NCBI GenBank assembly: GCA_942492125.1
Contig: CALODM010000030.1
Coordinates: 88,085 to 152,084 of the forward strand
DNA: 64,000 bases
Reading direction: 5' to 3'
DNA from: BCD1 sp942492125
GTDB lineage: Bacteria > Bacteroidota > Bacteroidia > Chitinophagales > Saprospiraceae
Part shown: one piece after another, positions 1 to 8,815 of the stretch
Position numbering within the stretch: position 1 is the first letter of the stretch
Layout: every line of letters starts with the position of its first letter
The notes under the pieces: model-generated
Told to the model about the DNA's origin: nothing
Database searches by the model: none
The model's input: the letters and a program-made list of their open reading frames with translations, nothing else
Made by a program: the position numbers and the translations under genes

Positions 1-1
1 T

Positions 2-1786
2 AAGGCTGAAGAATTGAAAGCCATGGATATCTCCTGCGATGCTATCATCCTATTTGCCGAAAGGCACGCTGACCTGGCTGAAGAAAAAGCCAAAACAGAA
101 AAAAATCCGGAAAGGAAAGAAGAGCTGCTCAAAATAGCGGAAGTATGCCGATGGGTACCGGCCAATGCGCCCCGTAATTTCTGGGAAGCCATTCAAATGT
201 ACTGGTTTGTGCACCTCGGCACCATCACCGAACTCAACGGTTGGGATGCCATGAACCCAGGGCACTTCGATCAGCACCTGACTCCTTTTTATGAAAGGGA
301 AATCGAAGAAGGTACCCTTAGTAAGGAAGCGGCCCAGGAGCTTCTTTCCTGTATGTGGATCAAAGTTAACAACCATACCGCCCCGCCGAAAGTAGGCATC
401 ACTGCCAGGGAGAGCGGCACCTATAACGATTTTACGAACATCAACATCGGCGGCCTTAAATCAGATGGATCAGACGGCGTGAGTGAAGTATCTTATATTA
501 TGCTAAAAATCATTGAGGACCTCCACCTGCTGCAACCCGGAACGTCCGTGCACATCAGTCATAAAACTCCGGACAGGTTCCTGCACGAAGCCTGCAAGGT
601 CATCAGGCAGGGACATGGTTATCCTTCGGTATTCAGTCCGGAAACCTACATCATGGAAATGGTCTCCATGGGTAAATCCCTTACAGATGCCAGAGAAGGC
701 GGTTGTAGTGGCTGTATCGAAGTGGGTGCGTTCGGAAAAGAAGCATTTGTCCTGACCGGCTACCTCAATGTTCCTAAAATTCTTGAGATCACTCTGAATA
801 ACGGTATTGATCCTTCCTCCGGAAAACAAGTTGGTGTTGCCACAGGTAACCCCCGGAGCTTCCAAAATTACGAAGATCTTTATCGCGCATTCAGGAAACA
901 GCTGGAATACATCATCGACCAAAAGATACGGGTGAGTAATTACATTGACAGGATGTTTGCCAAATATGCTCCTGCACCATTTTTGTCTGTTGTGATCGAA
1001 GATTGTATTGCCAAAGGCAAAGATTACTACAATGGCGGTCCCCGGTATAATACCAATTATATCCAGTGTACCGGCCTGGGAACCGTCACAGACAGCCTTT
1101 CTTCCCTTAAGCACCACGTTTTCGAAACCAGGGCCTTCACCATGGACCGGATACTCAATGCGGTATCCAAAAACTTTGAGGGCGAAGAGATTTTGAGACA
1201 AACGATTCTCAACAGGACCCCCTTTTTCGGCAATGATGATGATTACGCTGATGACATTGCACTCAGGGTTTACGATGACCTCATCAAAGCCATCGATGGT
1301 AAGCCTAACGTTAAGGGCGGCGTATACCACCTGAATATGTTGTCCACCACCTGCCATATTTATTTCGGCAAAGTGATGGGCGCCACACCGAACGGAAGAT
1401 TAGCCGGTAAATCCATTTCGGATGGCACCTCTCCTTCTCATGGTTGTGATGTCAACGGCCCATCGGCAGTTATCAGATCATTGACAAAACTGGATCACAC
1501 ACGCTCGGGAGGAACATTACTCAACCAGCGTTTTTTGCCAAGCCTATTGAAGAAGGACGAAGACATCAAAAAGCTGGGCAAGTTGATCCGTAGTTATTTC
1601 ACCATGGGCGGGCACCATATACAGTTTAACATAGTCGATACGGCAACCCTGAGAGCTGCTCAAAAAAATCCGGAAGATTATAAAGATCTTTTGGTAAGAA
1701 TGGCCGGCTACAGTGACTATTTCAATGACATGAATGAGGACCTGCAGCAAGAGGTGATTGACCGGACGGAAAATGAGTCGTTTTGA
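2..1786 (+). CDS. hypD: Glycyl-radical enzyme, probable trans-4-hydroxy-L-proline dehydratase (5' end outside window)
   Basis: The reading frame is already open at base 2, so the N-terminal part (about 200 residues by family length) lies outside the window. The active-site motif GGCSGCIEVG has its catalytic Cys codon at 713-715, with the Glu base two residues on at 719-721. The C-terminal glycyl-radical loop RMAGYSDYF has its Gly codon at 1706-1708. The Cys-x-Glu arrangement and the following GAFGKEAF match hydroxyproline dehydratase better than pyruvate formate-lyase or choline lyase. Known members dehydrate trans-4-hydroxy-L-proline to 1-pyrroline-5-carboxylate, which a reductase turns into proline. 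The enzyme is destroyed by oxygen and must be activated by the radical-SAM protein encoded 94 bp downstream. The glycyl-radical assignment is near certain. The substrate is inferred from motif resemblance, and another dehydratase of this superfamily is possible. Confidence 0.85.
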   Translation, partial: KAEELKAMDISCDAIILFAERHADLAEEKAKTEKNPERKEELLKIAEVCRWVPANAPRNFWEAIQMYWFVHLGTITELNGWDAMNPGHFDQHLTPFYEREIEEGTLSKEAAQELLSCMWIKVNNHTAPPKVGITARESGTYNDFTNINIGGLKSDGSDGVSEVSYIMLKIIEDLHLLQPGTSVHISHKTPDRFLHEACKVIRQGHGYPSVFSPETYIMEMVSMGKSLTDAREGGCSGCIEVGAFGKEAFVLTGYLNVPKILEITLNNGIDPSSGKQVGVATGNPRSFQNYEDLYRAFRKQLEYIIDQKIRVSNYIDRMFAKYAPAPFLSVVIEDCIAKGKDYYNGGPRYNTNYIQCTGLGTVTDSLSSLKHHVFETRAFTMDRILNAVSKNFEGEEILRQTILNRTPFFGNDDDYADDIALRVYDDLIKAIDGKPNVKGGVYHLNMLSTTCHIYFGKVMGATPNGRLAGKSISDGTSPSHGCDVNGPSAVIRSLTKLDHTRSGGTLLNQRFLPSLLKKDEDIKKLGKLIRSYFTMGGHHIQFNIVDTATLRAAQKNPEDYKDLLVRMAGYSDYFNDMNEDLQQEVIDRTENESF

Positions 1787-1880
1787 AGTAGAGGAAAGAT
1801 GGAAAAATGGAAGAGTGGAAATTTTTAACTTATAACTGGAGCAAAGTTAAACGCAGTGCCGGGACAGTCACCAGCAAAAC

Positions 1881-2789
1881 ATGAACGAAAGCTTGATTTT
1901 TGATATAAAACGATACGCCATCAATGATGGACCTGGCATTCGGATTACCGTTTTCCTGAAGGGGTGTCCTTTGTCGTGTGCCTGGTGTCACAACCCGGAA
2001 GGCATGTCAAAAAAGGCTCAAAAATTATATACAGCGTCGAAATGTATCGGTTGTCAGCAATGTGTGGATGTCTGCGAACAAAATGCCTGTGAACTAACTC
2101 CAGAGGGCATTGTGACCAATAAAGAAGCTTGCATTTTGTGTGGCGAATGCGCAGCGGTTTGCCCGACAAAAGCAACGGAGATATCAGGAGAACTCAAAAC
2201 AGTTGAAGACCTGATGAAGGTCATCCGCCGGGAAACCTTACTGATGGATCAGTCTGAGGGGGGTGTTACTTTTTCCGGAGGTGAACCGTTGATGCACCAT
2301 CATTTGTTACTGGAACTGCTCGAAGCCTGTGGCAGGGAAGGTATCCATCGCTGTGTAGACACAACCGGATTTGCCAATACCGATATTTTTCTTCGCGTGG
2401 CCAAAAAAACCGAACATTTTCTTTATGATTTAAAAATGATGGATTCTGAACGTCATAAAAAATTTACGGGCGTACCTAATGAAAAAATACTTAAAAACCT
2501 GAAATTACTTGCCGCAACAGGAGCCAGTTTTGACATCAGGATTCCTCTTATAAAAAATGTCAATGATGACACAGAAAACATTCGGGCATCCGCTGTATTT
2601 ATTGCTGCCTTAGATCACAAACCCAATAAGGTGCAAATCCTGCCCTATCACAATATCGCATCAAAAAAATACGAAAAACTTGGTGAAATTTATGAACCTC
2701 GTGAAATGGCTGAACCGGACTCGAACGTCCTGGAAAACGTTTTAGATATTTTCAGGAGCTACGGAATCAATGCTGAGATCGGTGCATAA
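1881..2789 (+). CDS. Glycyl-radical enzyme activase (radical SAM, with two extra 4Fe-4S clusters)
   Basis: This 302-residue protein installs the glycyl radical on the preceding enzyme, using S-adenosylmethionine and a 4Fe-4S cluster. Near the N-terminus, GCPLSCAWCHNPEG carries the CX3CX2C radical-SAM motif typical of glycyl-radical activases. An inserted ferredoxin-like region follows, with CIGCQQCVDVC and CILCGECAAVC, giving two further 4Fe-4S sites as in activases of dehydratase-type enzymes. TFSGGEPL supplies the SAM-binding GGE element. It starts at ATG 1881 and ends just as the minisatellite begins. Co-orientation and adjacency to the glycyl-radical enzyme support an operon. In hydroxyproline systems the partner is called HypE, but I leave the symbol blank because the substrate is inferred. 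Confidence 0.9.
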   Translation: MNESLIFDIKRYAINDGPGIRITVFLKGCPLSCAWCHNPEGMSKKAQKLYTASKCIGCQQCVDVCEQNACELTPEGIVTNKEACILCGECAAVCPTKATEISGELKTVEDLMKVIRRETLLMDQSEGGVTFSGGEPLMHHHLLLELLEACGREGIHRCVDTTGFANTDIFLRVAKKTEHFLYDLKMMDSERHKKFTGVPNEKILKNLKLLAATGASFDIRIPLIKNVNDDTENIRASAVFIAALDHKPNKVQILPYHNIASKKYEKLGEIYEPREMAEPDSNVLENVLDIFRSYGINAEIGA

Positions 2790-3998
2790 CTTTGTGACTT
2801 TATGGTTTTTTTAAACACATAGGCACATAGTTCTTTTAGTGGTGAAATCCTGGCCTCAAATTGATTCTCTCTATCGTGCCCTTTGTAACTTTGTGGTTTT
2901 TTTAAACACATAGACACATAGTTCTTTTAGTGGTGAAATCCTGACTTCAAATTGATTCTCTCTATTATGCCCTATGTGACTTTGTGGTTTTTTTAAACAC
3001 ATAGACACATAGTTCTTTTAGTTGTGAAATCCTGACTTCAAATCGATTCTCTCTATCGTGCCCTTTGTGACTTTGTGGTTTTTTTAAACACATAGACACA
3101 TAGCTCTTTTAGTGGTGAAACCCTGACCTCAAATCGATTCTCTCTAGCGTGCCCTTAGTGACTTTGTGGTTTTTTTTAAACACATAGACACATAGTTCTT
3201 TTAGTGGTGAAATCCTGACCTCAATTCGATTCTCTCTATTATGCCCTATGTGACTTTGTGGTTTTTTTTAAACACATAGACACATAGCTCTTTCAGTGGT
3301 GAAATCCTGACCTCAATTCTATTATCTATATCGTTCCCTATGTGACTTTGTGGTTTTTTTAAACACATAGACACATAGTTCTTTTAGTGGTGAAATCCTG
3401 ACCTCAAATTGATTCTCTCTATCGTGCCCTATGTGACTTTGTGGTTTTTTTAAACACATAGACACATAGCTCTTTTAGTGGTGAAATCCTGACCTCAATT
3501 CGATTCTCTCTAGCGTGCCCTTTGTGACTTTGTGGTTTTTTTTAAACACATAGACACATAGTTCTTTTAGTGGTGAAATCCTGACCTCAATTCGATTCTC
3601 TCTATTATGCCCTATGTGACTTTGTGGTTTTTTTTAAACACATAGACACATAGCTCTTTCAGTGGTGAAATCCTGACCTCAATTCGATTCTCTCTATCGT
3701 GCCCTATGTGACTTTGTGGTTTTTTTAAACACATAGACACATAGTTCTTTTAGTGGTGAAATCCTGACCTCAAATTGATTCTCTCTATCGTGCCCTATGT
3801 GACTTTGTGTTTTTTTTAAACACATAGGCACATAGTTCTTTCAGTGGTGAAATCCTGACCTCAAATCGATTCTCTCTTTCGTGCCCTTTGTGACTTTGTG
3901 GTTTTTTTTAAACACATAGACACATAGTTCTTTTAGTGGTGAAACCCTGACCTCAAATCGATTCTCTCTAGCGTGCCCTTTGTGACTTGGTGGTTTTC
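2788..3998. repeat. Minisatellite, 13 copies of a 91-92 bp unit
   Basis: The block aaacacatag recurs at 2813, 2904, 2995, 3086, 3178, 3270, 3361, 3452, 3544, 3636, 3727, 3818 and 3910, a spacing of 91 or 92 bp. The one-base difference comes from the length of the T-tract before each block. Each unit reads ctttgtgactttgtgg, T7-9, aaacacatagacacatag, then a roughly 50 bp spacer containing tagtggtgaaatcctgac and gattctctct. The two flanks of the T-tract form an imperfect inverted repeat, 12 of 15 positions pairing. The array fills the space between the activase stop and the leader of the metallopeptidase. Because the period is not a multiple of three no long ORF crosses it. Variant bases show units 4-7 duplicated as units 8-11. 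Confidence 0.95.
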
Positions 3999-4151
3999 CT
4001 ATAATTTTTCGTCTTTCAAAAGACTAACTATTGGAAGGTCAAAAACCTTTTGCAGGAAAAACCATTTTATTATTATTTTTACAGGCCTTTACAACCTGTC
4101 AAAATCCAAACATTTACGTTGGTAAACACAATAAAAATTATCAGACTTAGT

Positions 4152-7100
4152 ATGAAAAAAATTTACCTTTTTACGCTGTTCTTACTGAGCAGCATTGTAA
4201 TGATTGCTCAAAACACCTCAAGCATCATTCAGCAATACTTAAATGACCATCAAAAAGAATTAGAACTTTCCGATTCAGACATCAGTGACTGGACAATCAC
4301 CGACCAGCACACCTCCCGTCAAAGTGGTGCCACCTATGTTTACATTCGACAGCAATACCAGGGAATCAATGTTTTCAATGGCGTTGCCAATTTTGCCATA
4401 AAGGACGGAAAGGTGATGAGCATGGGTAATCGCTTGATCAGTCAATTGGAAAATAAAGTAACCTATAACACCCCAGCCATTGACCCTGCTCAGGCCATCA
4501 TAGCTGCTGCAGAACACCTCAATCTTGATGTTCCGGTTGACCTCAGACCCATTGAAGCCAATAGTTCCAAGGAATATCTTTTCAATAAAGGAGGAATTTC
4601 TTTGGAGAATATCCCGGTTGAACTTATGTACCAGGCTTTATCGGACTCAGAAGTTCGATTGGCTTGGAATTTGTCCATTTACACCCTGGATGCCAATAAC
4701 TGGTGGTCCGTTCGTATTGATGCACAAACCGGTGAGTTGATCCACAAAAACGACTGGGTCACTCATTGCCAGGTGGATCATACCGTTTTTACCAACTGTA
4801 ACCATCAACACCGAAACAATACTGTAGAAAAACAAAGTGAAGCCGCTTTTATGCCAGAATCCTACAATATTTTTCCCCTTCCGGTAGAAAGTCCCGCCCA
4901 TGGAGAACGAACAATTGTTACCAATCCCGCAGATGCTATTGCCTCCCCTTATGGATGGCATGATACCGACGGGGTCTCTGGTGCAGAGTACACCATTACC
5001 AGAGGAAACAATGTTTATGCCTACGAAGATGCCAGCGACACCAACAGCCCGGGGTTTAGCCCCGATGGGGGAGCATCTCTGGAATTCGACTTCCCTTACA
5101 TCCCCAATGGTGATCCGGTGGAATACAGGCCAGCTGCCATCACCAACCTGTTCTATTTGAACAATATGATGCATGACATCTGGCATAGATATGGTTTTGA
5201 CGAAGCCAGTGGGAACTTCCAGAATTCGAATTACGGACACGGAGGACAAGGGGACGACTATGTATTGGCAGAAGCCCAGGATGGAAGCGGCACCAACAAT
5301 GCCAATTTTGCAACACCTCCGGATGGCTCCAATCCACGGATGCAGATGTTTTTATGGTATGGAGGTCTTGGAGAATATCTTAATATCGAAAGTCCGCAAG
5401 AAATTGCGGGAAGTTATCTTTCCACCAGCGCAGGTTTTGGTCCGGGACTTCCTTCCACGCCCATTACTGCAGATATCGTTTTGATGGAAGATGATACAGC
5501 ACCGGTCAATAATGGTTGTGAAACTATTGTAAACGGAGATGAGTTAAACGGAAAAATCGCACTCGTAGATCGTGGAGATTGCAACTTTACCGTAAAAGTA
5601 CTCAGCGCCCAAAATCAAGGTGCCATTGCAGTAATTGTTGTCAACAATGTGGATGGCAATCCTATTTCTATGGGGGGTACAGACAATCAAATTACCATTC
5701 CTTCCATTATGATCTTTAAAAGTGATGGCGATGCTATAAAAGCAGAATTGGAAAACGGACCTGTTAATGCCACGATAAGTAATGGTGGACAAGGCGCTGC
5801 CATCCAGGATTCAGATTTTGACAATGGCATCATTGCCCACGAATATACCCATGGGATCTCCAATCGTCTTACGGGCGGTGGTAGTAATACAGACTGCCTT
5901 TTTAATGATGAACAAATGGGTGAAGGATGGAGTGATTGGTACGCTACCGTAATTACAATTGAACCTGGTGATCAGGGAAGCGATGTTCGCGGAATGGGAA
6001 CCTGGGCCAGCGGAGAACCTCCAACAGGGACCGGTATTCGTCCTGCTCCTTATTCAACAGATTTCAATATCAACCCCTACACCTATGGAGATTCCAATAA
6101 TCAAGGAGCCATTTCACAACCACATGGTGTCGGCTTCATCTTTGCCACCGTTTTGTGGGATATGACCTGGGCGCTTATCGATGAATATGGCGGCACACCT
6201 GATCCTGATATTTACCAGGGTTCCGGCGGCAACAATATTGCCATGCAGCTGGTAACGGAAGCTATGAAAATCCAGCCTTGCAATCCTGGTATGATCGATG
6301 GCCGCGACGCCATTCTGGAAGCTGACGAATTATTATACGACGGAGCCCACCAATGCCTGATCTGGGAAGTTTTTGCCAAACGTGGATTTGGTTTCAGTGC
6401 AGACCAGGGAAGCCCTTTTAGCAGAACTGATCAGGTAGAAGCATTTGATTTACCTCTTCTTTGCCTTGTTGCAACAGCTCCTCCTGTTGCCCAGTTTTCC
6501 ACGAACAGTATCAATTACTGTTCCAGTGAAATATCTTTTATTGATGAAAGTTATGACATCGTGCAATCTTACGCATGGGACTTTGGTGACGGTAATACTT
6601 CTGTTGAATCCAACCCTGTAAACAACTTCCCGGGAAGTGGAACCTATACGATTCAGCTCATTGTTTCCAATAATATTGGCAGTGACACCACTACTCAGAC
6701 TATCAGTATTGAATTACCACCGGCGCCTGAAATCGATGACCAGGAAGTTTGCCTGGGTGATAATGCAACTTTGGAAGCCAATACCACTGGGCTCGCACAG
6801 TGGAGAGACGCTAATAATAATGTAATTTTCAACGGTCCTACTTTTGAAACGCCCAACGTAAATAGTGCGCAAAGCTACTTTGTAGAAAACCTCGAAGGTG
6901 GTCCTTCCGGCTATATTGGACCTGAAGATCCAAGTTATGCCGGTGGTAGTTACCATGTATCCGGTTATCACGGAGCCTTAAACTTCACCGCTGAAACAGG
7001 CCTTGAAATCGTTTCCGTATGGGTCAATGCCCAGGGGCCCGGAGAACGTACCTTCACGATAGGTAATGGATTTAATGATGACGGAGTTCCGCCCTCAGGT

Positions 7101-7877
7101 AATAACATTGTGGATCAGGTAACCGTATATCTGAATGGTGGTCCTCAACGTATTTATCTCAACATGACTGTTCCCGTAGCAGGAGAATATAATATTGGCG
7201 GAAACAATGTCAACCTATACCGAAATAATGATGGAACCGACTATCCCTTTATATTGGAAGACTATATGACCATTGTCAACTCTTCTGCCAATACAGATCC
7301 TACGGGGTATTACTACTATTTCTACGATATTGAAGTTCGGGAGATCCAATGTATATCTCCGGCAGTTGAAGTAAATGTCAATCCGGTTACCAGTGATTTC
7401 AGCTTTGTAGATGAAGGAGACCTCACCGTTAACTTTACGGACGAATCCACCGGAGCTACCAGCTGGCTTTGGGATTTTGGTGACGGAAATACATCTACGG
7501 AACAATCACCAGTACACACTTATGATTTTATTGACAATTATACCGTCACACTGACCATCAACGATGGGGCTTGTTCAAGCAGTCAGGTTTTCACAACTGT
7601 GACCAGTGTCGATGATGCAGCTCCGGCAGGCTTGGGTATTTCATTGCTCCCGAATCCGGCTGATGGCTGGGCCAGAGTAGTTCTGGACAATGCCATAACC
7701 GAAGACCTGCAAATTCAGCTGATAGATATTAGTGGTAAAACATTAAGCAGCTACCTGCTTCGTGCAGGTCAACAATTCGCTGACCTGGAAGTAGCTCAAT
7801 TGCCTGCTGCTGTTTATCTGATAAAAGTTCAAGGTCAGCAGTTCACAGAGATGAAGAAACTGGTTATTAAACGATAG
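4152..7877 (+). CDS. Secreted M36 (fungalysin-type) metallopeptidase with PA and PKD domains and T9SS tail
   Basis: This 1241-residue zinc endopeptidase is predicted to be exported and to degrade proteins outside the cell. ATG 4152 is chosen over upstream in-frame codons because it opens a clear signal peptide, MKKIYLFTLFLLSSIVMIAQ. A propeptide-like region follows (about 30-200). The catalytic domain has HEYTHG near residue 563 and the downstream EGWSDW, together giving the two His and one Glu zinc ligands of M36. A protease-associated insert lies at about 440-550 (GKIALVDRGDC). Two PKD domains (WDFGDGNTS twice) come later, and the C-terminal 80 residues (LLPNPADG, ending KKLVIKR) are a T9SS type A sorting domain. 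A good terminator follows. Neighbouring hydroxyproline dehydratase genes hint at use of collagen-like protein, which is inference. Confidence 0.93.
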   Translation: MKKIYLFTLFLLSSIVMIAQNTSSIIQQYLNDHQKELELSDSDISDWTITDQHTSRQSGATYVYIRQQYQGINVFNGVANFAIKDGKVMSMGNRLISQLENKVTYNTPAIDPAQAIIAAAEHLNLDVPVDLRPIEANSSKEYLFNKGGISLENIPVELMYQALSDSEVRLAWNLSIYTLDANNWWSVRIDAQTGELIHKNDWVTHCQVDHTVFTNCNHQHRNNTVEKQSEAAFMPESYNIFPLPVESPAHGERTIVTNPADAIASPYGWHDTDGVSGAEYTITRGNNVYAYEDASDTNSPGFSPDGGASLEFDFPYIPNGDPVEYRPAAITNLFYLNNMMHDIWHRYGFDEASGNFQNSNYGHGGQGDDYVLAEAQDGSGTNNANFATPPDGSNPRMQMFLWYGGLGEYLNIESPQEIAGSYLSTSAGFGPGLPSTPITADIVLMEDDTAPVNNGCETIVNGDELNGKIALVDRGDCNFTVKVLSAQNQGAIAVIVVNNVDGNPISMGGTDNQITIPSIMIFKSDGDAIKAELENGPVNATISNGGQGAAIQDSDFDNGIIAHEYTHGISNRLTGGGSNTDCLFNDEQMGEGWSDWYATVITIEPGDQGSDVRGMGTWASGEPPTGTGIRPAPYSTDFNINPYTYGDSNNQGAISQPHGVGFIFATVLWDMTWALIDEYGGTPDPDIYQGSGGNNIAMQLVTEAMKIQPCNPGMIDGRDAILEADELLYDGAHQCLIWEVFAKRGFGFSADQGSPFSRTDQVEAFDLPLLCLVATAPPVAQFSTNSINYCSSEISFIDESYDIVQSYAWDFGDGNTSVESNPVNNFPGSGTYTIQLIVSNNIGSDTTTQTISIELPPAPEIDDQEVCLGDNATLEANTTGLAQWRDANNNVIFNGPTFETPNVNSAQSYFVENLEGGPSGYIGPEDPSYAGGSYHVSGYHGALNFTAETGLEIVSVWVNAQGPGERTFTIGNGFNDDGVPPSGNNIVDQVTVYLNGGPQRIYLNMTVPVAGEYNIGGNNVNLYRNNDGTDYPFILEDYMTIVNSSANTDPTGYYYYFYDIEVREIQCISPAVEVNVNPVTSDFSFVDEGDLTVNFTDESTGATSWLWDFGDGNTSTEQSPVHTYDFIDNYTVTLTINDGACSSSQVFTTVTSVDDAAPAGLGISLLPNPADGWARVVLDNAITEDLQIQLIDISGKTLSSYLLRAGQQFADLEVAQLPAAVYLIKVQGQQFTEMKKLVIKR

Positions 7878-7899
7878 CCTCAATGAAAAAAACAGTAAG

Positions 7900-7934
7900 A
7901 GGCTGGGGTTTTATTGACCTCAGCCTTTTCTTTT
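7900..7934 (+). terminator. Intrinsic terminator after the M36 peptidase
   Basis: The stem aggctggggt pairs with acctcagcct, nine Watson-Crick pairs with one G-T, around a 7-nt loop, followed by tttctttt. It lies 22 bp after the stop codon. Confidence 0.75.
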
Positions 7935-7970
7935 CTTGGATATTAAGTATTTTCCCTTCAAAACAAAAAA

Positions 7971-8507
7971 ATGGCCGGCACCTTCCCTACCCTGACTTCA
8001 CAAAGACTTCAGTTACGGCAAATCGTTAATACTGATTTACCCAATATTTTCAAAGGATTATCGCATCCGGATATCATCCGATATTACGGCGTAAGCTATG
8101 ACAGCATGGAGGCTACCAAAGATCAGATGCGTTGGTTTGCTGAACTGGAGCAGAAAGGAACCGGCATCTGGTGGGCAGTATGTGACCGCGAAAACGGTGA
8201 TTTCCTTGGTGCCGGAGGTTTTAATAACCGGGAGGAAAAACATCAAAAAGCTGAAATAGGTTTTTGGTTATTACCAAAATATTGGGGAAAAGGGTTCATG
8301 AAAGAAGCCATGCCGGTCATCTGTAAATATGGCTTTGAAAAATTAAACCTCCACCGTATCGAGGGTTTTGTGGAAGCTGAAAACTCCAATTGTAAAAAGG
8401 CTATGGCCAAACTCAACTTTGTAAAGGAAGGCACCATGAAGGATTGTGAAATTAAGGACGGAAGGTTTATCAGCCTGGATATTTATGCGCTGGTGAAGGG
8501 AGAATAA
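7971..8507 (+). CDS. GNAT N-acetyltransferase, RimJ/RimL type
   Basis: A 178-residue single-domain acetyltransferase that would transfer an acetyl group from acetyl-CoA to an amine, in ribosomal-protein N-terminal acetylases the alpha-amine. The opening LTSQRLQLRQIVNTDLP is typical of the Acetyltransf_3 group. The region EIGFWLLPKYWGKGFMKEA holds the beta-strand and acetyl-CoA pyrophosphate loop. NLHRIEGFVEAENSNCKKA followed by LNFVKEG is the usual end of the fold. It starts at ATG 7971 after an A-rich stretch, just downstream of a terminator, so it is probably transcribed on its own. The substrate cannot be deduced. Confidence 0.88.
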   Translation: MAGTFPTLTSQRLQLRQIVNTDLPNIFKGLSHPDIIRYYGVSYDSMEATKDQMRWFAELEQKGTGIWWAVCDRENGDFLGAGGFNNREEKHQKAEIGFWLLPKYWGKGFMKEAMPVICKYGFEKLNLHRIEGFVEAENSNCKKAMAKLNFVKEGTMKDCEIKDGRFISLDIYALVKGE

Positions 8508-8584
8508 GCGTATTATTATCGGCCGTCTTTGCTGGCCTCCAAAATCACAGCATTTTATGCTGAGTTGTTAATAGGCAATCCCCG

Positions 8585-8700
8585 TTGGTTTTTTTTGTGG
8601 ATTTGTAATTCCCGAAAGGCATCAACATCAAGGACAACGGATACAATCCATTCTCTTCCAAGGAATAACAAAACTCCCAAGAGGGTTGAACAGGACTAAA
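8585..8700 (+). repeat. Decayed copy of a multi-hairpin intergenic repeat
   Basis: The block attcccgaaaggcatcaac, then an imperfect acaacgg/aatccatt pair, then actcccaagagggttgaaca follows the same order as the better preserved element at 20637-20790 (attcccgaagggaat, caatggat/atccattg, aaccctgaaggggttgaat). Several hairpin arms here are mismatched. The gap between the acetyltransferase and the DUF2341 gene contains no gene that I can support. Confidence 0.5.
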
Positions 8701-8815
8701 ACCGCGAAGGGAGACTCCATCAAAGCATTATAAATAAACATCTAAAACACACCATAAATCACCCCACAGGGTGAGGGATCAGACCAAGGGTTCCTGTAAT
8801 TTTGATCTCAAAAAA

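Noticed and set aside
2788..3998. CRISPR array.
   Set aside because: Units are 91-92 bp and similar over their full length, with no unique spacers and no cas genes.
8560..8815. A small gene or RNA in this gap.
   Set aside because: The only ordered signal is the degraded multi-hairpin repeat; no conserved frame is visible.
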